A DNA stretch of 64,000 nt from Nocardia vinacea. GTDB taxonomy: Bacteria > Actinomycetota > Actinomycetes > Mycobacteriales > Mycobacteriaceae. The stretch is from contig NZ_CP109149.1 of assembly GCF_035920345.1 (NCBI RefSeq), positions 4,712,001 to 4,776,000 of the forward strand, written 5' to 3'. Below the pieces are notes generated by a model. It saw nothing but the letters and a program-made list of their open reading frames with translations. It searched no databases and had not been told where the DNA came from. Positions 27,890-37,000 of the stretch are shown piece after piece; the first letter of the stretch is position 1; each line of letters begins with the position of its first letter. Position numbers and translations under genes: made by a program.

Positions 27890-28813
27890 GTGAGCATGGC
27901 GGCGGAATCGTCGGACCGCGATTCGTCGGAGGCGGAGTCGTCGAAGGCCGAGCTGTCTAACGGAACGGCCGATTCGGCTGCGGACAGCGCTGCGGCAGAA
28001 CCCACACCCACCGTAGATCACAGCGAAGCCGAGAGCCCTTCCCCAGCCGCCGATGCCGAGCCCGAACCAGCTTCAACCAGCGCCGAGCCTGCGGACTCCG
28101 ACAGCACCGAATCCGCCGAGCCCACTGCAGCTTCAACCGATGCCGAGCCCGCCGACTCCGCAACAGCCTCAACCAGGGCCGCCGACGCGGAGCCCGCAAC
28201 AGCTTCAACCGATGCCGTCGACGCCGAGCCCGCAGCTTCCGACAGCACCGAATCCGCCGACGAGCCCGCGCCCGAATCCAGCGGCTACCCGCCCGCGCTG
28301 ATCGCGACCGCAGTCGCACTCCCGGTCGTGCTGGTAGTCGCCGTTCTGGTCGCCGCAGTTCTCGCCCGACGCGCACCGATCGAACGCGAACCGCTGGTCC
28401 TCGGTCCGGTTCCCGCGCCCGCCGCGGACGGACCCGCATGCATCGCGCTGCTGCCCGCATTGCCGGTCGATCTCGGCGACTACTCCAAATCCACGCTGGT
28501 GGAACCGGCTCCCCCCGCGACCCGCGCCTGGCAGCGCAAGGACGGCGGCAACGCCATCGTGCTGCGCTGCGGTTTGGAACGACCGTTGGAGTTCAACCGC
28601 GCCTCACCGCTACAGATCGTCAATGGCGTGCAATGGTTCGAGGTCCGCGATGCGGCCGCCAAGGCGAGCACCTGGTTCGCCGTCGACCGCGCAACCTATA
28701 TCGCGCTGACCGTTCCCGACGGCTCTGGACCGACTCCGCTACAAGGAGTTTCGGACACGATTACCGCCAACATACCGGCCCAGCCGATTGATCCCGGCCC
28801 ACTACCGAACTGA
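27890..28813 (+). CDS. DUF3515 membrane-anchored protein with acidic repetitive head
   Basis: DUF3515-family protein (mycobacterial Rv2980 neighbourhood), function unknown. About 130 N-terminal residues are a low-complexity Ser/Ala/Glu/Asp tract with imperfect repeats such as SDSTESAEPTAAS and TASTDAVDAEPA. One transmembrane helix (LIATAVALPVVLVVAVLVAA) at about 136-158 leads to a C-terminal DUF3515 domain with two Cys (PACIALLP, LRCGLERP). The head would be cytoplasmic and the domain outside if the helix acts as a signal anchor. GTG at 27890 follows GGAAGGGATC; an ATG two codons on is an alternative. Confidence 0.8.
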   Translation: MSMAAESSDRDSSEAESSKAELSNGTADSAADSAAAEPTPTVDHSEAESPSPAADAEPEPASTSAEPADSDSTESAEPTAASTDAEPADSATASTRAADAEPATASTDAVDAEPAASDSTESADEPAPESSGYPPALIATAVALPVVLVVAVLVAAVLARRAPIEREPLVLGPVPAPAADGPACIALLPALPVDLGDYSKSTLVEPAPPATRAWQRKDGGNAIVLRCGLERPLEFNRASPLQIVNGVQWFEVRDAAAKASTWFAVDRATYIALTVPDGSGPTPLQGVSDTITANIPAQPIDPGPLPN

Positions 28814-28901
28814 CGTTCTCACCCCGCGCCGTTGCGCCACACCCGCAGTACTGGGTGCGCACTTGCGACACCGCGGGTCCTGGCCGAAAGCCGAGCGTCG
28901 A

Positions 28902-29999
28902 TCACCGCAACCCGGTACCCCGTGCGAGCGCCGTCTCGATCAGTGTGGAAACCAGTGCCCGGTAGTCGATTCCGGTCGCCTCCCACATCCGCGGATACAT
29001 GGAAATCGAGGTGAAACCGGGCATCGTATTGATCTCGTTGATCACCGGCCCCTCCGCCGTAACGAAGAAGTCCACGCGCGCCAAACCTTGGCAGTCAAGC
29101 GCTTTGAACGCCCGTACCGCGAGTTCCCTGACGCTGTCGGACACTTCGTCGTCCAGTTTGGCCGGAACATCGAATTCGCAGACATCGTCCAGGTATTTGG
29201 TGTCGAAGTCGTAGAACTCCGGCGCCGCGGCATCGGCATCCGGCATCCGAATCTCGGCGACCACACTGGCCCCGACCCGCCCGTCCGGAAATTCCAGCAC
29301 GCCACATTCGACTTCGCGGCCGACTATGCCCGCCTCCACGATCACCTTCGGATCGTGTTCACGCGCCGCCGCGATCGCCGCGTCCAACTCGCTCCAATCG
29401 GTGACCTTGGTGATGCCGATCGAGGAACCACCGCGCGCCGGTTTGACGAATACCGGCAGGCCCAGCAGCGCGCGATCATCCGCGTCGAGCGTGTCGGTCC
29501 CGCGCCGCAGCACCAGCTGCCGCCCGATCGGCAGCCCCTCCGCGGCGAGCAGCTTCTTGGTGAATTCCTTATCCATCCCCGCGGCGCTGGCCAGCACCCC
29601 CGGCCCGACATACGGCACCCCGGCCAATTCGAGCATGCCCTGCAACGTGCCGTCCTCACCGAACGGGCCGTGCAGGATCGGGAACACCACATCCACCGAC
29701 CCCAGTGCCGCACTCGGATCATCGAGCGCGACCAACGAGCCGGACCGGCTCGGATCGGCGGCCAGCGTGAGCGCGGTGCCGCTGCTGTCCACAGCGGGCA
29801 GCGCGTTGTCCTTGAATCCGAGCGACGCCACCTCGGAACCACCGAGCACCCAGGCGCCGTCGATGGTGATGCCGATGGGCACGGCCTCGTACTTTTCCGG
29901 ATCGAGGTTGCGCAGCACGCTGCCGGCCGACACACACGAGACGGCGTGCTCGTTACTGCGCCCGCCGAACACCACAGCAACCCTGATCCGGTTCGTCAT
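28902..29999 (-). CDS. ddl: D-alanine--D-alanine ligase
   Basis: ATP-grasp ligase making the D-Ala-D-Ala dipeptide for peptidoglycan and the target of D-cycloserine. The 365 residues start [16 protein letters not shown], with [26 protein letters not shown], omega-loop [11 protein letters not shown] and the metal site [15 protein letters not shown]. No change toward a D-lactate ligase was noticed in the omega loop. It is followed by gpsA upstream on the same strand, 66 bp apart, matching the mycobacterial gpsA-ddlA order. Confidence 0.97.
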   Translation of the reverse strand: MTNRIRVAVVFGGRSNEHAVSCVSAGSVLRNLDPEKYEAVPIGITIDGAWVLGGSEVASLGFKDNALPAVDSSGTALTLAADPSRSGSLVALDDPSAALGSVDVVFPILHGPFGEDGTLQGMLELAGVPYVGPGVLASAAGMDKEFTKKLLAAEGLPIGRQLVLRRGTDTLDADDRALLGLPVFVKPARGGSSIGITKVTDWSELDAAIAAAREHDPKVIVEAGIVGREVECGVLEFPDGRVGASVVAEIRMPDADAAAPEFYDFDTKYLDDVCEFDVPAKLDDEVSDSVRELAVRAFKALDCQGLARVDFFVTAEGPVINEINTMPGFTSISMYPRMWEATGIDYRALVSTLIETALARGTGLR

Positions 30000-30065
30000 G
30001 AACGGAACCGTACCCGTTATGGGTGCCGAACCAACCTCGTGCCTGTGCGCTTATAGCGTTCGCCC

Positions 30066-31061
30066 CTATTCCGGTTTGATCCGCCGACCCAGCAAATTGC
30101 CGACCGCCTCGCGCACCGAAACGCCCTCATGACATACCTGGTGCACCGACGTGGTCAGCGGCATCTCGACATTGTGCGCCGCGGCCAGCGCCCGCACCGA
30201 TGTGCACGACTTCACACCCTCGGCGACCTGACCATGGGTGGCCTCCTGGGCCGCCTCCATGGACCCGCCGGCCCCGAGCACATGCCCGAACGACCGGTTT
30301 CGCGACAGTGGCGAGGTACAGGTGGCGACCAGATCGCCGACCCCGGCCAGTCCGGCCAACGTGACCGGCTCCGCGCCCAGTGCGACCCCGAGCCGGATGA
30401 TCTCGGCCAGCCCTCGGGTGATCAGGCTGGCAATCGAGTTGTCGCCCAACCCCATTCCCGAGGCGATGCCGCAGGCGAGCGCGATGACGTTCTTACAGGC
30501 GCCACCGATCTCACAGCCGATCACATCGGTATTGGTGTAGGGCCGGAAGTAGCCGTTGGCGCAGGCCTGCTGCAGTGCGACGGCCCGCGCGGCATCGGTG
30601 CACGCGATCACGGTGGCCGCGGGCTGCTCGGCCGCGATCTCCTTGGCCAGGTTCGGACCGGACAGCACCGCGATGCGGCTCTCGTCGGCACCGGTCACCG
30701 CACCGATGACCTGACTCATCCGCAGCAGCGTGCCGGTCTCGATGCCCTTGGCCAGGCTCAGCAGCGCGGCATCCGGCCCGATCGAGTCCCGCCACGTCTC
30801 GAGATTCGCGCGCAGGGATTGGGACGGAACCGCGAGCACGACGATATCGGCGCCGTCGAGTGCCTCGGCGTGGTCATGGGTGGCCGTCAAGCTGGGTAAT
30901 TGCACATCGGGCAGATAGAACGGATTGCGATGTTCCGTGGCCAAAGCCTTGGCCACCTCGGGCCGCCTGGCCCAGATCGTGACGTCGGTTCCCGCGTCCG
31001 CCAACACCTTCGCGAACGCGGTCCCCCATGATCCCGCGCCCAGCACTGCCGCCCTCGTCAT
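30066..31061 (-). CDS. gpsA: Glycerol-3-phosphate dehydrogenase (NAD(P)+)
   Basis: Reduces dihydroxyacetone phosphate to sn-glycerol-3-phosphate for phospholipid synthesis. The Rossmann loop is [17 protein letters not shown] at the N-terminus. [16 protein letters not shown] and [20 protein letters not shown] carry the catalytic region including the conserved Lys. The ATG at 31061 ([10 protein letters not shown]) is preferred over 31085 because family members begin right at the Rossmann strand. It is divergent from fbiD, 43 bp away. Confidence 0.96.
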   Translation of the reverse strand: MTRAAVLGAGSWGTAFAKVLADAGTDVTIWARRPEVAKALATEHRNPFYLPDVQLPSLTATHDHAEALDGADIVVLAVPSQSLRANLETWRDSIGPDAALLSLAKGIETGTLLRMSQVIGAVTGADESRIAVLSGPNLAKEIAAEQPAATVIACTDAARAVALQQACANGYFRPYTNTDVIGCEIGGACKNVIALACGIASGMGLGDNSIASLITRGLAEIIRLGVALGAEPVTLAGLAGVGDLVATCTSPLSRNRSFGHVLGAGGSMEAAQEATHGQVAEGVKSCTSVRALAAAHNVEMPLTTSVHQVCHEGVSVREAVGNLLGRRIKPE

Positions 31062-31104
31062 CTGCCCAATATGCCACGGAACCACTCATGGAAGGATTAG
31101 CACC

Positions 31105-31803
31105 ATGCGTCCGCATGCGTTGCACGCCGTGATCGCGGTGAAGAGCCTCGATCGGGCCAAGAGCCGGCTGGCCGATCGGCTGCGCCCGGAACACCGGGCC
31201 CGGCTGGTGCTCGCCATGCTCGCCGACACCGTGTCCGCTGCCGTCGCGGTTCCGCGGATCGCATCGGTCACCGTGGTGACCCCGGATCCGGTCGTCGCCG
31301 AGCTGGCACGCAGGCTCGGCGCGGTCGTACATCCCGAACCCCACCGCGAGGTCATCGACGCGACCGATCCGGACGGCCTGAACACCGCGCTCACCGACGC
31401 GGCCACCGCATTGCGACACCGGCACGGCCCGGTCGAACTGCTGGCCCTACAGGCGGATCTGCCCGCCTTGCGCCCCGACGAACTCTCGGACATGCTGACC
31501 ACCGCGCCGGTCGGCGTTCGTTCGGTCATCGTCGACCACGCGGGCAGCGGCACGTCCGCGTTATTGGTCCGCGATACCGTCGCCCCGCTGGATCCACGCT
31601 TCGGTCCCGGCTCGGCGCGTCGACACATCGACGCGGGTGCGGTCGACCTGCACGGCGACTGGCCCGGATTGCGGCTCGACGTCGACACCGCCGACGATCT
31701 GGACCGCGCCATCGAACTCGGCGCGGGCGATTCGACAGGTGCTGTGCTGCACGACATCGGTTGGCCTATTCGCGTTCACGAGCGGGTACGCCGGGTGTGC
31801 TAG
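31105..31803 (+). CDS. fbiD: Phosphoenolpyruvate/2-phospholactate guanylyltransferase
   Basis: CofC/FbiD enzyme of coenzyme F420 synthesis: it transfers GMP from GTP to phosphoenolpyruvate (in mycobacteria) or 2-phospholactate. Family motifs are VIAVKSLDRAKSRLAD at the N-terminus, LQADLPALRP and GTSALLVRD, then FGPGSARRH. The ATG at 31105 has GGAAGGA eight bases upstream; the open frame extends 60 codons further but overlaps gpsA. 232 residues. It signals that the organism makes F420, as expected for Nocardia. The gene order gpsA-fbiD-ppk1 is mycobacterial. Confidence 0.92.
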   Translation: MRPHALHAVIAVKSLDRAKSRLADRLRPEHRARLVLAMLADTVSAAVAVPRIASVTVVTPDPVVAELARRLGAVVHPEPHREVIDATDPDGLNTALTDAATALRHRHGPVELLALQADLPALRPDELSDMLTTAPVGVRSVIVDHAGSGTSALLVRDTVAPLDPRFGPGSARRHIDAGAVDLHGDWPGLRLDVDTADDLDRAIELGAGDSTGAVLHDIGWPIRVHERVRRVC

Positions 31804-31887
31804 CGGGTCGCCACATCCGGCGTGATACGCACGGCAATGATGACGTCGGGCTGCACACGGCCCGGTTTGTAGGGGATGATCGTTGGC

Positions 31888-31972
31888 GTGAGTGAGCGAA
31901 GCAAGCTATTTCGGAACCAGCGTGCGTCGCGCATGTCGGTGCCGCGTGCCAGCGAGGCGCGGGCATGAGCGA
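31888..31972 (+). repeat. Dispersed junction repeat, diverged copy before ppk1
   Basis: Begins GTGAGTGAGCGAAGCAAGC and ends CCAGCGAGGCGCGGGC-ATGAGCGA, the last part containing the ppk1 start. The middle is more diverged than in the other copies (GTGCGTCGCGCATG). The ends and the 77-bp spacing between the two TGAG(C/T)GA boundaries match the family. Confidence 0.65.
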
Positions 31973-34124
31973 AATCGAAACCGTCAAACAACAAGTGCTG
32001 CCGACCGCACTGCCCGCCGCGACAACACCGGCCGAGGATGCCGACGAACAGCGGTTGCCACGTGATCGCTACCTGAACCGCGAACTCAGTTGGCTCGACT
32101 TCAACACCCGAGTTCTCGCACTTGCCGAGGACGCATCGCTGCCATTGTTGGAGCGCGCGAAATTCCTGGCGATCTTCGCCTCCAATCTGGACGAGTTCTA
32201 TATGGTCCGCGTCGCCGGCCTCAAACGCCGTGCGGAGACCGGACTTTCGGTGCGTTCGGCCGATGGCCGTTCGCCCACCGAACAATTGGAGCTGATCGCG
32301 GCGCGCGCCCAGGAGATCGCCGACCGGCACGCGCGCGTCTTCCTCGACTCGGTACTGCCTTCACTGACCGCCGAGGGTATCGCCGTCATCGACTGGTCCG
32401 ATCTGGATGACGATGAGCGCCAGCGCCTCTCGGCCTACTTCCAGGATCAGGTTTTTCCGGTCCTCACCCCGCTCGCGGTGGATCCGGCACACCCGTTCCC
32501 CTACATCAGCGGCCTGAGTCTCAACCTCGCGGTGACGGTGAAGGATTCCTCCACCGGCGGCGAGCATTTCGCCCGCGTCAAGGTGCCCGACAACGTCGAT
32601 CGCTTCGTTCGAGTGCGGCGCACCGATTCCGGGTCCCCGGTCGCGGCCTTCCTGCCGATGGAAGCACTGATCGCCGCGCACCTCGATCTGCTGTTCCCGG
32701 GTATGAAGGTGGTCGAACACCACTCTTTCCGGATCACCCGCAATGCCGACTTCGAGGTCGACGAGGATCGCGACGAGGATCTGCTGCAGGCGCTGGAGCG
32801 CGAACTCGCTCGCCGCCGCTTCGGTTCGCCGGTCCGACTAGAGGTCTCCGACGATATGACCGAGCACATGCTCGATCTGCTGCTGCGCGAACTCGAGGTC
32901 GATCCCGGCGATGTGATCCAGGTGCCCGGCCTGCTGGACCTGTCCTGCCTCTGGCAGGTGTACGGCGTGGACCGGCCCAATCTCAAGGACGCACCGTATG
33001 TGCCCGCGACGCCGCCCGCGTTCGGCGAGCGCGAAACCCCGCGCAATGTCTTCCAGGCGCTGCGCGAGGGCGATGTGCTGGTGCACCACCCCTACGACTC
33101 GTTCTCCACCAGCGTGCAGCGCTTCATCGAACAAGCCGCCGCCGACCCGCAGGTGCTCGCGATCAAACAGACCCTGTACCGGACCTCAGGTGACTCCCCG
33201 ATCGTGAACGCGCTCATCGACGCGGCCGAGGCGGGTAAACAGGTCGTCGCGCTGGTCGAGATCAAGGCCCGCTTCGACGAACAGGCCAATATCAAATGGG
33301 CCCGCGCGCTGGAACAGGCGGGCGTGCACGTGGTCTACGGTCTCATCGGCCTCAAGACGCACTGCAAGACCTGCCTGGTGGTGCGTCGCGAGGGTTCGAC
33401 CATCCGCCGCTACTGCCATATCGGCACCGGAAACTACAACCCGAAGACCGCGCGTCTGTACGAGGACGTCGGGTTGCTCACCGCCGCACCGGAAATCGGC
33501 GCCGATCTGACCGATCTGTTCAATTCGCTGACCGGTTACTCACGAAAGGCCAACTACCGCAACCTGCTTGTCGCGCCGCAGGGTGTGCGCGCCGGAATCA
33601 TCGAGCGGATCCAGCGCGAGATCGAGCTGGCGAGTCAGGGCGTCCCGGCGCGAATCCGGATGAAGGCCAATGCAATTGTCGACGAGCAAGTCATCGACGC
33701 CCTCTACCGAGCTTCTCAGGCCGGTATACCGGTGCAGATCGTGGTGCGCGGCATCTGCGGTCTGCGACCCGGCGTCGAGGGGATGAGCGAGAACATCGAG
33801 GTTCGCTCGATTCTCGGTCGCTTCCTGGAACATTCGCGGATCATGCACTTCCAGGCCCAGGACCAATACTGGATCGGCAGCGCCGACATGATGCACCGGA
33901 ATCTGGACCGGCGCGTGGAAGTCATGGCACAGGTGAAGGATCCGAAGCTGTGCGAGCAGCTGGGCTCGGTCTTCGATTCGGCGCTGTATCCGACGACGCG
34001 CTGCTGGGTACTCCAAGCCGATGGCAGCTGGCACGCCGCACCCGACGGCGCCGATCGCAACGGCGTCGAGGTACGTGACCACCAGCAATTCATGATGCGA
34101 GTGCGGAGACCGGAGCAGCCGTGA
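31965..34124 (+). CDS. ppk1: Polyphosphate kinase 1
   Basis: Makes inorganic polyphosphate reversibly from ATP. The 719-residue chain has the four-domain PPK1 layout starting [17 protein letters not shown]. The two conserved histidines are His466 (GLKTHCKTC, the phosphorylated one) and His485 ([13 protein letters not shown]), 19 residues apart as in E. coli H435/H454. The ATG at 31965 is preceded by GAGG seven bases upstream, both lying in a dispersed repeat. Its TGA stop is also the first part of the tandem repeat before mutT1. The product feeds stress and storage metabolism. Confidence 0.97.
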   Translation: MSEIETVKQQVLPTALPAATTPAEDADEQRLPRDRYLNRELSWLDFNTRVLALAEDASLPLLERAKFLAIFASNLDEFYMVRVAGLKRRAETGLSVRSADGRSPTEQLELIAARAQEIADRHARVFLDSVLPSLTAEGIAVIDWSDLDDDERQRLSAYFQDQVFPVLTPLAVDPAHPFPYISGLSLNLAVTVKDSSTGGEHFARVKVPDNVDRFVRVRRTDSGSPVAAFLPMEALIAAHLDLLFPGMKVVEHHSFRITRNADFEVDEDRDEDLLQALERELARRRFGSPVRLEVSDDMTEHMLDLLLRELEVDPGDVIQVPGLLDLSCLWQVYGVDRPNLKDAPYVPATPPAFGERETPRNVFQALREGDVLVHHPYDSFSTSVQRFIEQAAADPQVLAIKQTLYRTSGDSPIVNALIDAAEAGKQVVALVEIKARFDEQANIKWARALEQAGVHVVYGLIGLKTHCKTCLVVRREGSTIRRYCHIGTGNYNPKTARLYEDVGLLTAAPEIGADLTDLFNSLTGYSRKANYRNLLVAPQGVRAGIIERIQREIELASQGVPARIRMKANAIVDEQVIDALYRASQAGIPVQIVVRGICGLRPGVEGMSENIEVRSILGRFLEHSRIMHFQAQDQYWIGSADMMHRNLDRRVEVMAQVKDPKLCEQLGSVFDSALYPTTRCWVLQADGSWHAAPDGADRNGVEVRDHQQFMMRVRRPEQP

Positions 34125-34280
34125 GCGAGCGGCAGCGAATGAACCATCTACACAGCGCACACTCGCGCACGACGGAGACCGAGCCCAGCGAGGCGCAGTC
34201 GTGAGCGAGCATCAGCGAGTGAATCGTCAACACAGCGCACACTCGCGCGCTACGGAGCCGAGGTCCAGCGAGGCGCAGTC
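34121..34280 (+). repeat. Two tandem 80-bp junction repeats between ppk1 and mutT1
   Basis: Units 34121-34200 and 34201-34280 are each exactly 80 bp and about 85-90% identical. Both begin GTGAGCGAGC, contain ACACAGCGCACACTCGCGC and end AGCGAGGCGCAGTC. The first unit's TGA is the ppk1 stop and the base after the second starts the mutT1 GTGAGCGA. GAGG in the end of the second unit is seven bases from that GTG. Confidence 0.92.
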
Positions 34281-35249
34281 GTGAGCGATACGACGGGATA
34301 TGAGATGGACGGGGGACCGTTCTGGGATCCCCGGGTAACAGCCAACATTCACGCCGCCGGTGCGGTGCTGTGGCGCAGAGCGGCCGCTAAATCCGGCGCC
34401 ATCGAGATCGCCGTGGTGCACCGCCCCAAGTACCAGGATTGGTCGCTGCCGAAAGGCAAACTCGATCCGGGCGAGACGCCGGTGCTCGCCGCCGTCCGCG
34501 AGGTCCGCGAGGAAACCGGCCTCGACTGCCGGCTCGGCCGCTACCTCGGGCACGTCACGTATCCGATTCCGGGTCATCGGAAACTCAAGCGGGTGGACTA
34601 TTGGGCCGCCGAGGTTTCCGGCGGGGAATTCAGCGCCAATTCCGAGGTAGATGTGCTGTCCTGGTACACCTTGGACCGGGTGATGGACCAATTGTCGTAT
34701 CCGATGGACCGGCAGGTGATGCGCGCCTTCACCCGCCTGCCCGCCGCCACCAGCACGCTGCTTGTGGTGCGGCACGCCAAGGCGGGCAGCAGGGACCGAT
34801 TCGACGGTCCGGACGAGCAGCGCCCGCTGGAGCGAGCCGGTCGGGCCCAAGCCGATGCGTTGGTCTCGAATCTGCTGGCATTCGGTGCGTCCGAGATCTT
34901 TTCGGCCGATCCGCTGCGCTGCGTCCAGACGATGGAACCACTGGCGGAGAAACTCGGCACGACCATCGACATCGAACCGGATTTCTCCGAAACCGCTTAT
35001 GCCGCAGCGCCGGACAAGGCTCGACAACGCGCCCTTTCACTCGTGTCGAATCGTGCGGTGCGCGTTCTGTGCAGTCAGGGCAAGGTAATTCCCGATCTGC
35101 TGCGGTGGTGGGCCGATCGGGACGGCATTGCGCTGCCGTCCGCGCGTAACCGCAAAGGCAGTGTGTGGGTGCTGTCGTTCGCCTCGGGTCGATTGGTCGC
35201 CGCCGACCACCTCGACCGGTCACTCTCGGACGCCATCGTCAAGTCCTGA
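34281..35249 (+). CDS. mutT1: MutT1-like NUDIX hydrolase fused to histidine phosphatase
   Basis: Two-domain housecleaning enzyme like mycobacterial MutT1 (Rv2985), which degrades 8-oxo-dGTP/GTP and diadenosine polyphosphates. The NUDIX domain (about 20-150) has a complete box, GKLDPGETPVLAAVREVREE then TGLD. The second domain begins TLLVVRHAKAGSR, the RHG-type motif of histidine phosphatases, and runs to the C-terminus. 322 residues. GTG start at 34281 uses the GAGG of the upstream repeat as ribosome-binding site. It is very likely co-transcribed with ppk1. Confidence 0.94.
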   Translation: MSDTTGYEMDGGPFWDPRVTANIHAAGAVLWRRAAAKSGAIEIAVVHRPKYQDWSLPKGKLDPGETPVLAAVREVREETGLDCRLGRYLGHVTYPIPGHRKLKRVDYWAAEVSGGEFSANSEVDVLSWYTLDRVMDQLSYPMDRQVMRAFTRLPAATSTLLVVRHAKAGSRDRFDGPDEQRPLERAGRAQADALVSNLLAFGASEIFSADPLRCVQTMEPLAEKLGTTIDIEPDFSETAYAAAPDKARQRALSLVSNRAVRVLCSQGKVIPDLLRWWADRDGIALPSARNRKGSVWVLSFASGRLVAADHLDRSLSDAIVKS

Positions 35250-35333
35250 CGCCGCAGTAGGGTTCTGACGCCTGGAGGGGACCACAACCGTCATACGGTC
35301 ACTTCTCGACACCAAATCCAGGCGCAGACAGCC

Positions 35334-35367
35334 GAAACGGCCCCGAGGCGAACCTCGGGGCCGTTTC
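35334..35367. terminator. Perfect 15-bp bidirectional terminator mutT1/hupB
   Basis: GAAACGGCCCCGAGG and its complement close on a 4-base loop CGAA and end GTTTC. It lies between convergent mutT1 and hupB, with A/T-rich stem ends serving both strands. Confidence 0.85.
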
Positions 35368-35432
35368 GAGTCGGTTTGCCGGTGATTCCGCCTAGCGGAG
35401 CCGAATCACCCGGTGGCAGTGCACCTTCAGCG

Positions 35433-36083
35433 TCAGCGCGCGCGACGGGCCGGAGCCTTCTTGGCCGCGGTCTTCTTCGCGGGCGCCTTCTTCGCGACCG
35501 TCTTCTTGGCGGCGGTGGTGGTCTTCTTGGCCGCTGTCGTCGCCTTCTTGGCCGCTGTCGCCGCCTTCTTGGCGACGGTCTTCTTGGCAGGTGCCTTCTT
35601 CGCGGCCGTCTTGGTGGCAGTTGCCTTGCGCGCCGTCGTCTTTGCCGGGGCCTTCTTGGCCGCCGTCTTCTTCGCGGGCGCCTTGGTGGCGGTTGCCTTC
35701 TTGGCGGCGGTCTTCTTGGCCGCCGTCTTCTTTGCGGCCGCCTTCTTGGCTGCCACCGGTGCATTCGCTCCGCGCTTTACCGCAGGGCCGCTCGCGGTCA
35801 GCTTCTGCTTACCCGCGATGACGGCTTTGAACTGCGCGCCCGGACGGAACGCCGGCACCGAAGTGGGCTTAACCTTCACGGTTTCGCCGGTACGCGGGTT
35901 CCGTGCGACGCGAGCCGCACGCTTACGCTGTTCGAACACACCGAATCCGGTGATTGTGACGCTCTGACCCTTGTGCACCGCGCGCACGATGGTGTCGACC
36001 ACATGCTCGACTGCCGCGGTGGCCGTGCGCCTGTCCGTACCCAACTTTTCGGTCAGAACGTCGATCAGTTCCGCCTTGTTCAT
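35433..36083 (-). CDS. hupB: HU-type nucleoid protein with Lys/Ala-rich tail
   Basis: Actinobacterial HupB: an N-terminal HU dimerisation and DNA-binding domain ([15 protein letters not shown], then [21 protein letters not shown]) of about 95 residues, followed by about 115 residues of PAKK, AAKK and TAKK-type repeats resembling histone H1. It compacts DNA and is essential or near-essential in mycobacteria. 216 residues is normal. It is convergent with mutT1 and upstream of leuD by 156 bp, the mycobacterial arrangement. The tail is repetitive at the DNA level, so its length may vary between strains. Confidence 0.97.
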   Translation of the reverse strand: MNKAELIDVLTEKLGTDRRTATAAVEHVVDTIVRAVHKGQSVTITGFGVFEQRKRAARVARNPRTGETVKVKPTSVPAFRPGAQFKAVIAGKQKLTASGPAVKRGANAPVAAKKAAAKKTAAKKTAAKKATATKAPAKKTAAKKAPAKTTARKATATKTAAKKAPAKKTVAKKAATAAKKATTAAKKTTTAAKKTVAKKAPAKKTAAKKAPARRAR

Positions 36084-36239
36084 TGAATCCTCCGCAGACT
36101 AATGGCCCGTCGTCGGACCGACTAGGTACCACGGTAAACCCACTTTGAGCAAGAGTCTATGTGCCACGCCAAAATTCATGTGGTTTAGCACACGTCCAGC
36201 TACCGCCCCAAGGTGAACTCAGCTATCGCTACCGGGTGA

Positions 36240-36848
36240 TTACGCCTGCGAAATATGCGCCGGAAGGGTTGTGGGTTTCCAACTTGGCCTTGCCTTTTCG
36301 AACTCGCCGATGACGTCACTACGCCGCAGTGTCAGCCCGATGTCGTCCAATCCTTCGAGCAGACGCCACCGCGTGTAGTCATCAATATCGAACGGCAACA
36401 CGACGGTTCCGGCCGTGACCGTGCGTGCCTCGAGGTCTACTACCAATTCGAGACCCGGCTGTTCCTCGAGCAACTTCCAGAGCATTTCGACATCGTTCTG
36501 TGACATCTGCGCGGCCAACAGTCCGCCCTTACCCGCATTGCCGCGGAAGATGTCGGCGAAGCGCGAGGAGATGACGACGCGAAAGCCGTAGTCCGACAGC
36601 GCCCATACCGCGTGTTCGCGCGAGGATCCGGTACCGAAGTCCGGACCGGCCACCAGCACACTGCCCCGGTTATAGGGTTCGGTGTTCAGAATGAAGTCCG
36701 GATCCGATCGCCATGCTGCGAACAGTCCGTCCTCGAATCCCGTTCGCGTCACCCGCTTCAGGTAGACGGCCGGAATGATCTGATCGGTGTCGACATTGGA
36801 TCGGCGCAGCGGCACTCCGATCCCCTTGTGCACGGTGAAGGCATCCAT
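36240..36848 (-). CDS. leuD: 3-isopropylmalate dehydratase small subunit
   Basis: Swivel-domain subunit of isopropylmalate isomerase in leucine synthesis, paired with LeuC. The 202-residue product starts [20 protein letters not shown] and includes [19 protein letters not shown], the substrate-binding signature. The ATG at 36848 is chosen because AGGAG lies about eight bases upstream; in-frame ATGs further up run into a tandem repeat. leuC lies 152 bp upstream on the same strand. Confidence 0.96.
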   Translation of the reverse strand: MDAFTVHKGIGVPLRRSNVDTDQIIPAVYLKRVTRTGFEDGLFAAWRSDPDFILNTEPYNRGSVLVAGPDFGTGSSREHAVWALSDYGFRVVISSRFADIFRGNAGKGGLLAAQMSQNDVEMLWKLLEEQPGLELVVDLEARTVTAGTVVLPFDIDDYTRWRLLEGLDDIGLTLRRSDVIGEFEKARPSWKPTTLPAHISQA

Positions 36849-36887
36849 TTGCTGATTCTCCTGGGTCATTAGACGATTTGGGCTGAC

Positions 36888-36952
36888 CGTTTCGAGCGAC
36901 CTGCAAGCAGCCGCTACGGCAGTCGTTTCGAGCGACCTGCAAGCAGTCGCTA
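36888..36952. repeat. Two 29-bp direct repeats between leuC and leuD
   Basis: CGTTTCGAGCGACCTGCAAG followed by CAGYCGCTA occurs at 36888-36916 and 36924-36952, with one mismatch and a 36-bp period. It fills part of the unusually long 152-bp leuC-leuD gap. Confidence 0.85.
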
Positions 36953-37000
36953 GCGGCCGGAACACGAATCGGCGCGGACACAACGGCGTCCGCGCGCCGA

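Noticed and set aside
26609..28021. ThiL beginning at 28021
   Set aside because: The upstream 60 codons are Arg-rich, without homology, and overlap the divergent DUF3515 coding region.
34121..34280. Short protein gene in the tandem repeat
   Set aside because: Frames through the two units read Ser/Arg/His-rich peptides with no start signal other than that of mutT1; repeat DNA explains them.
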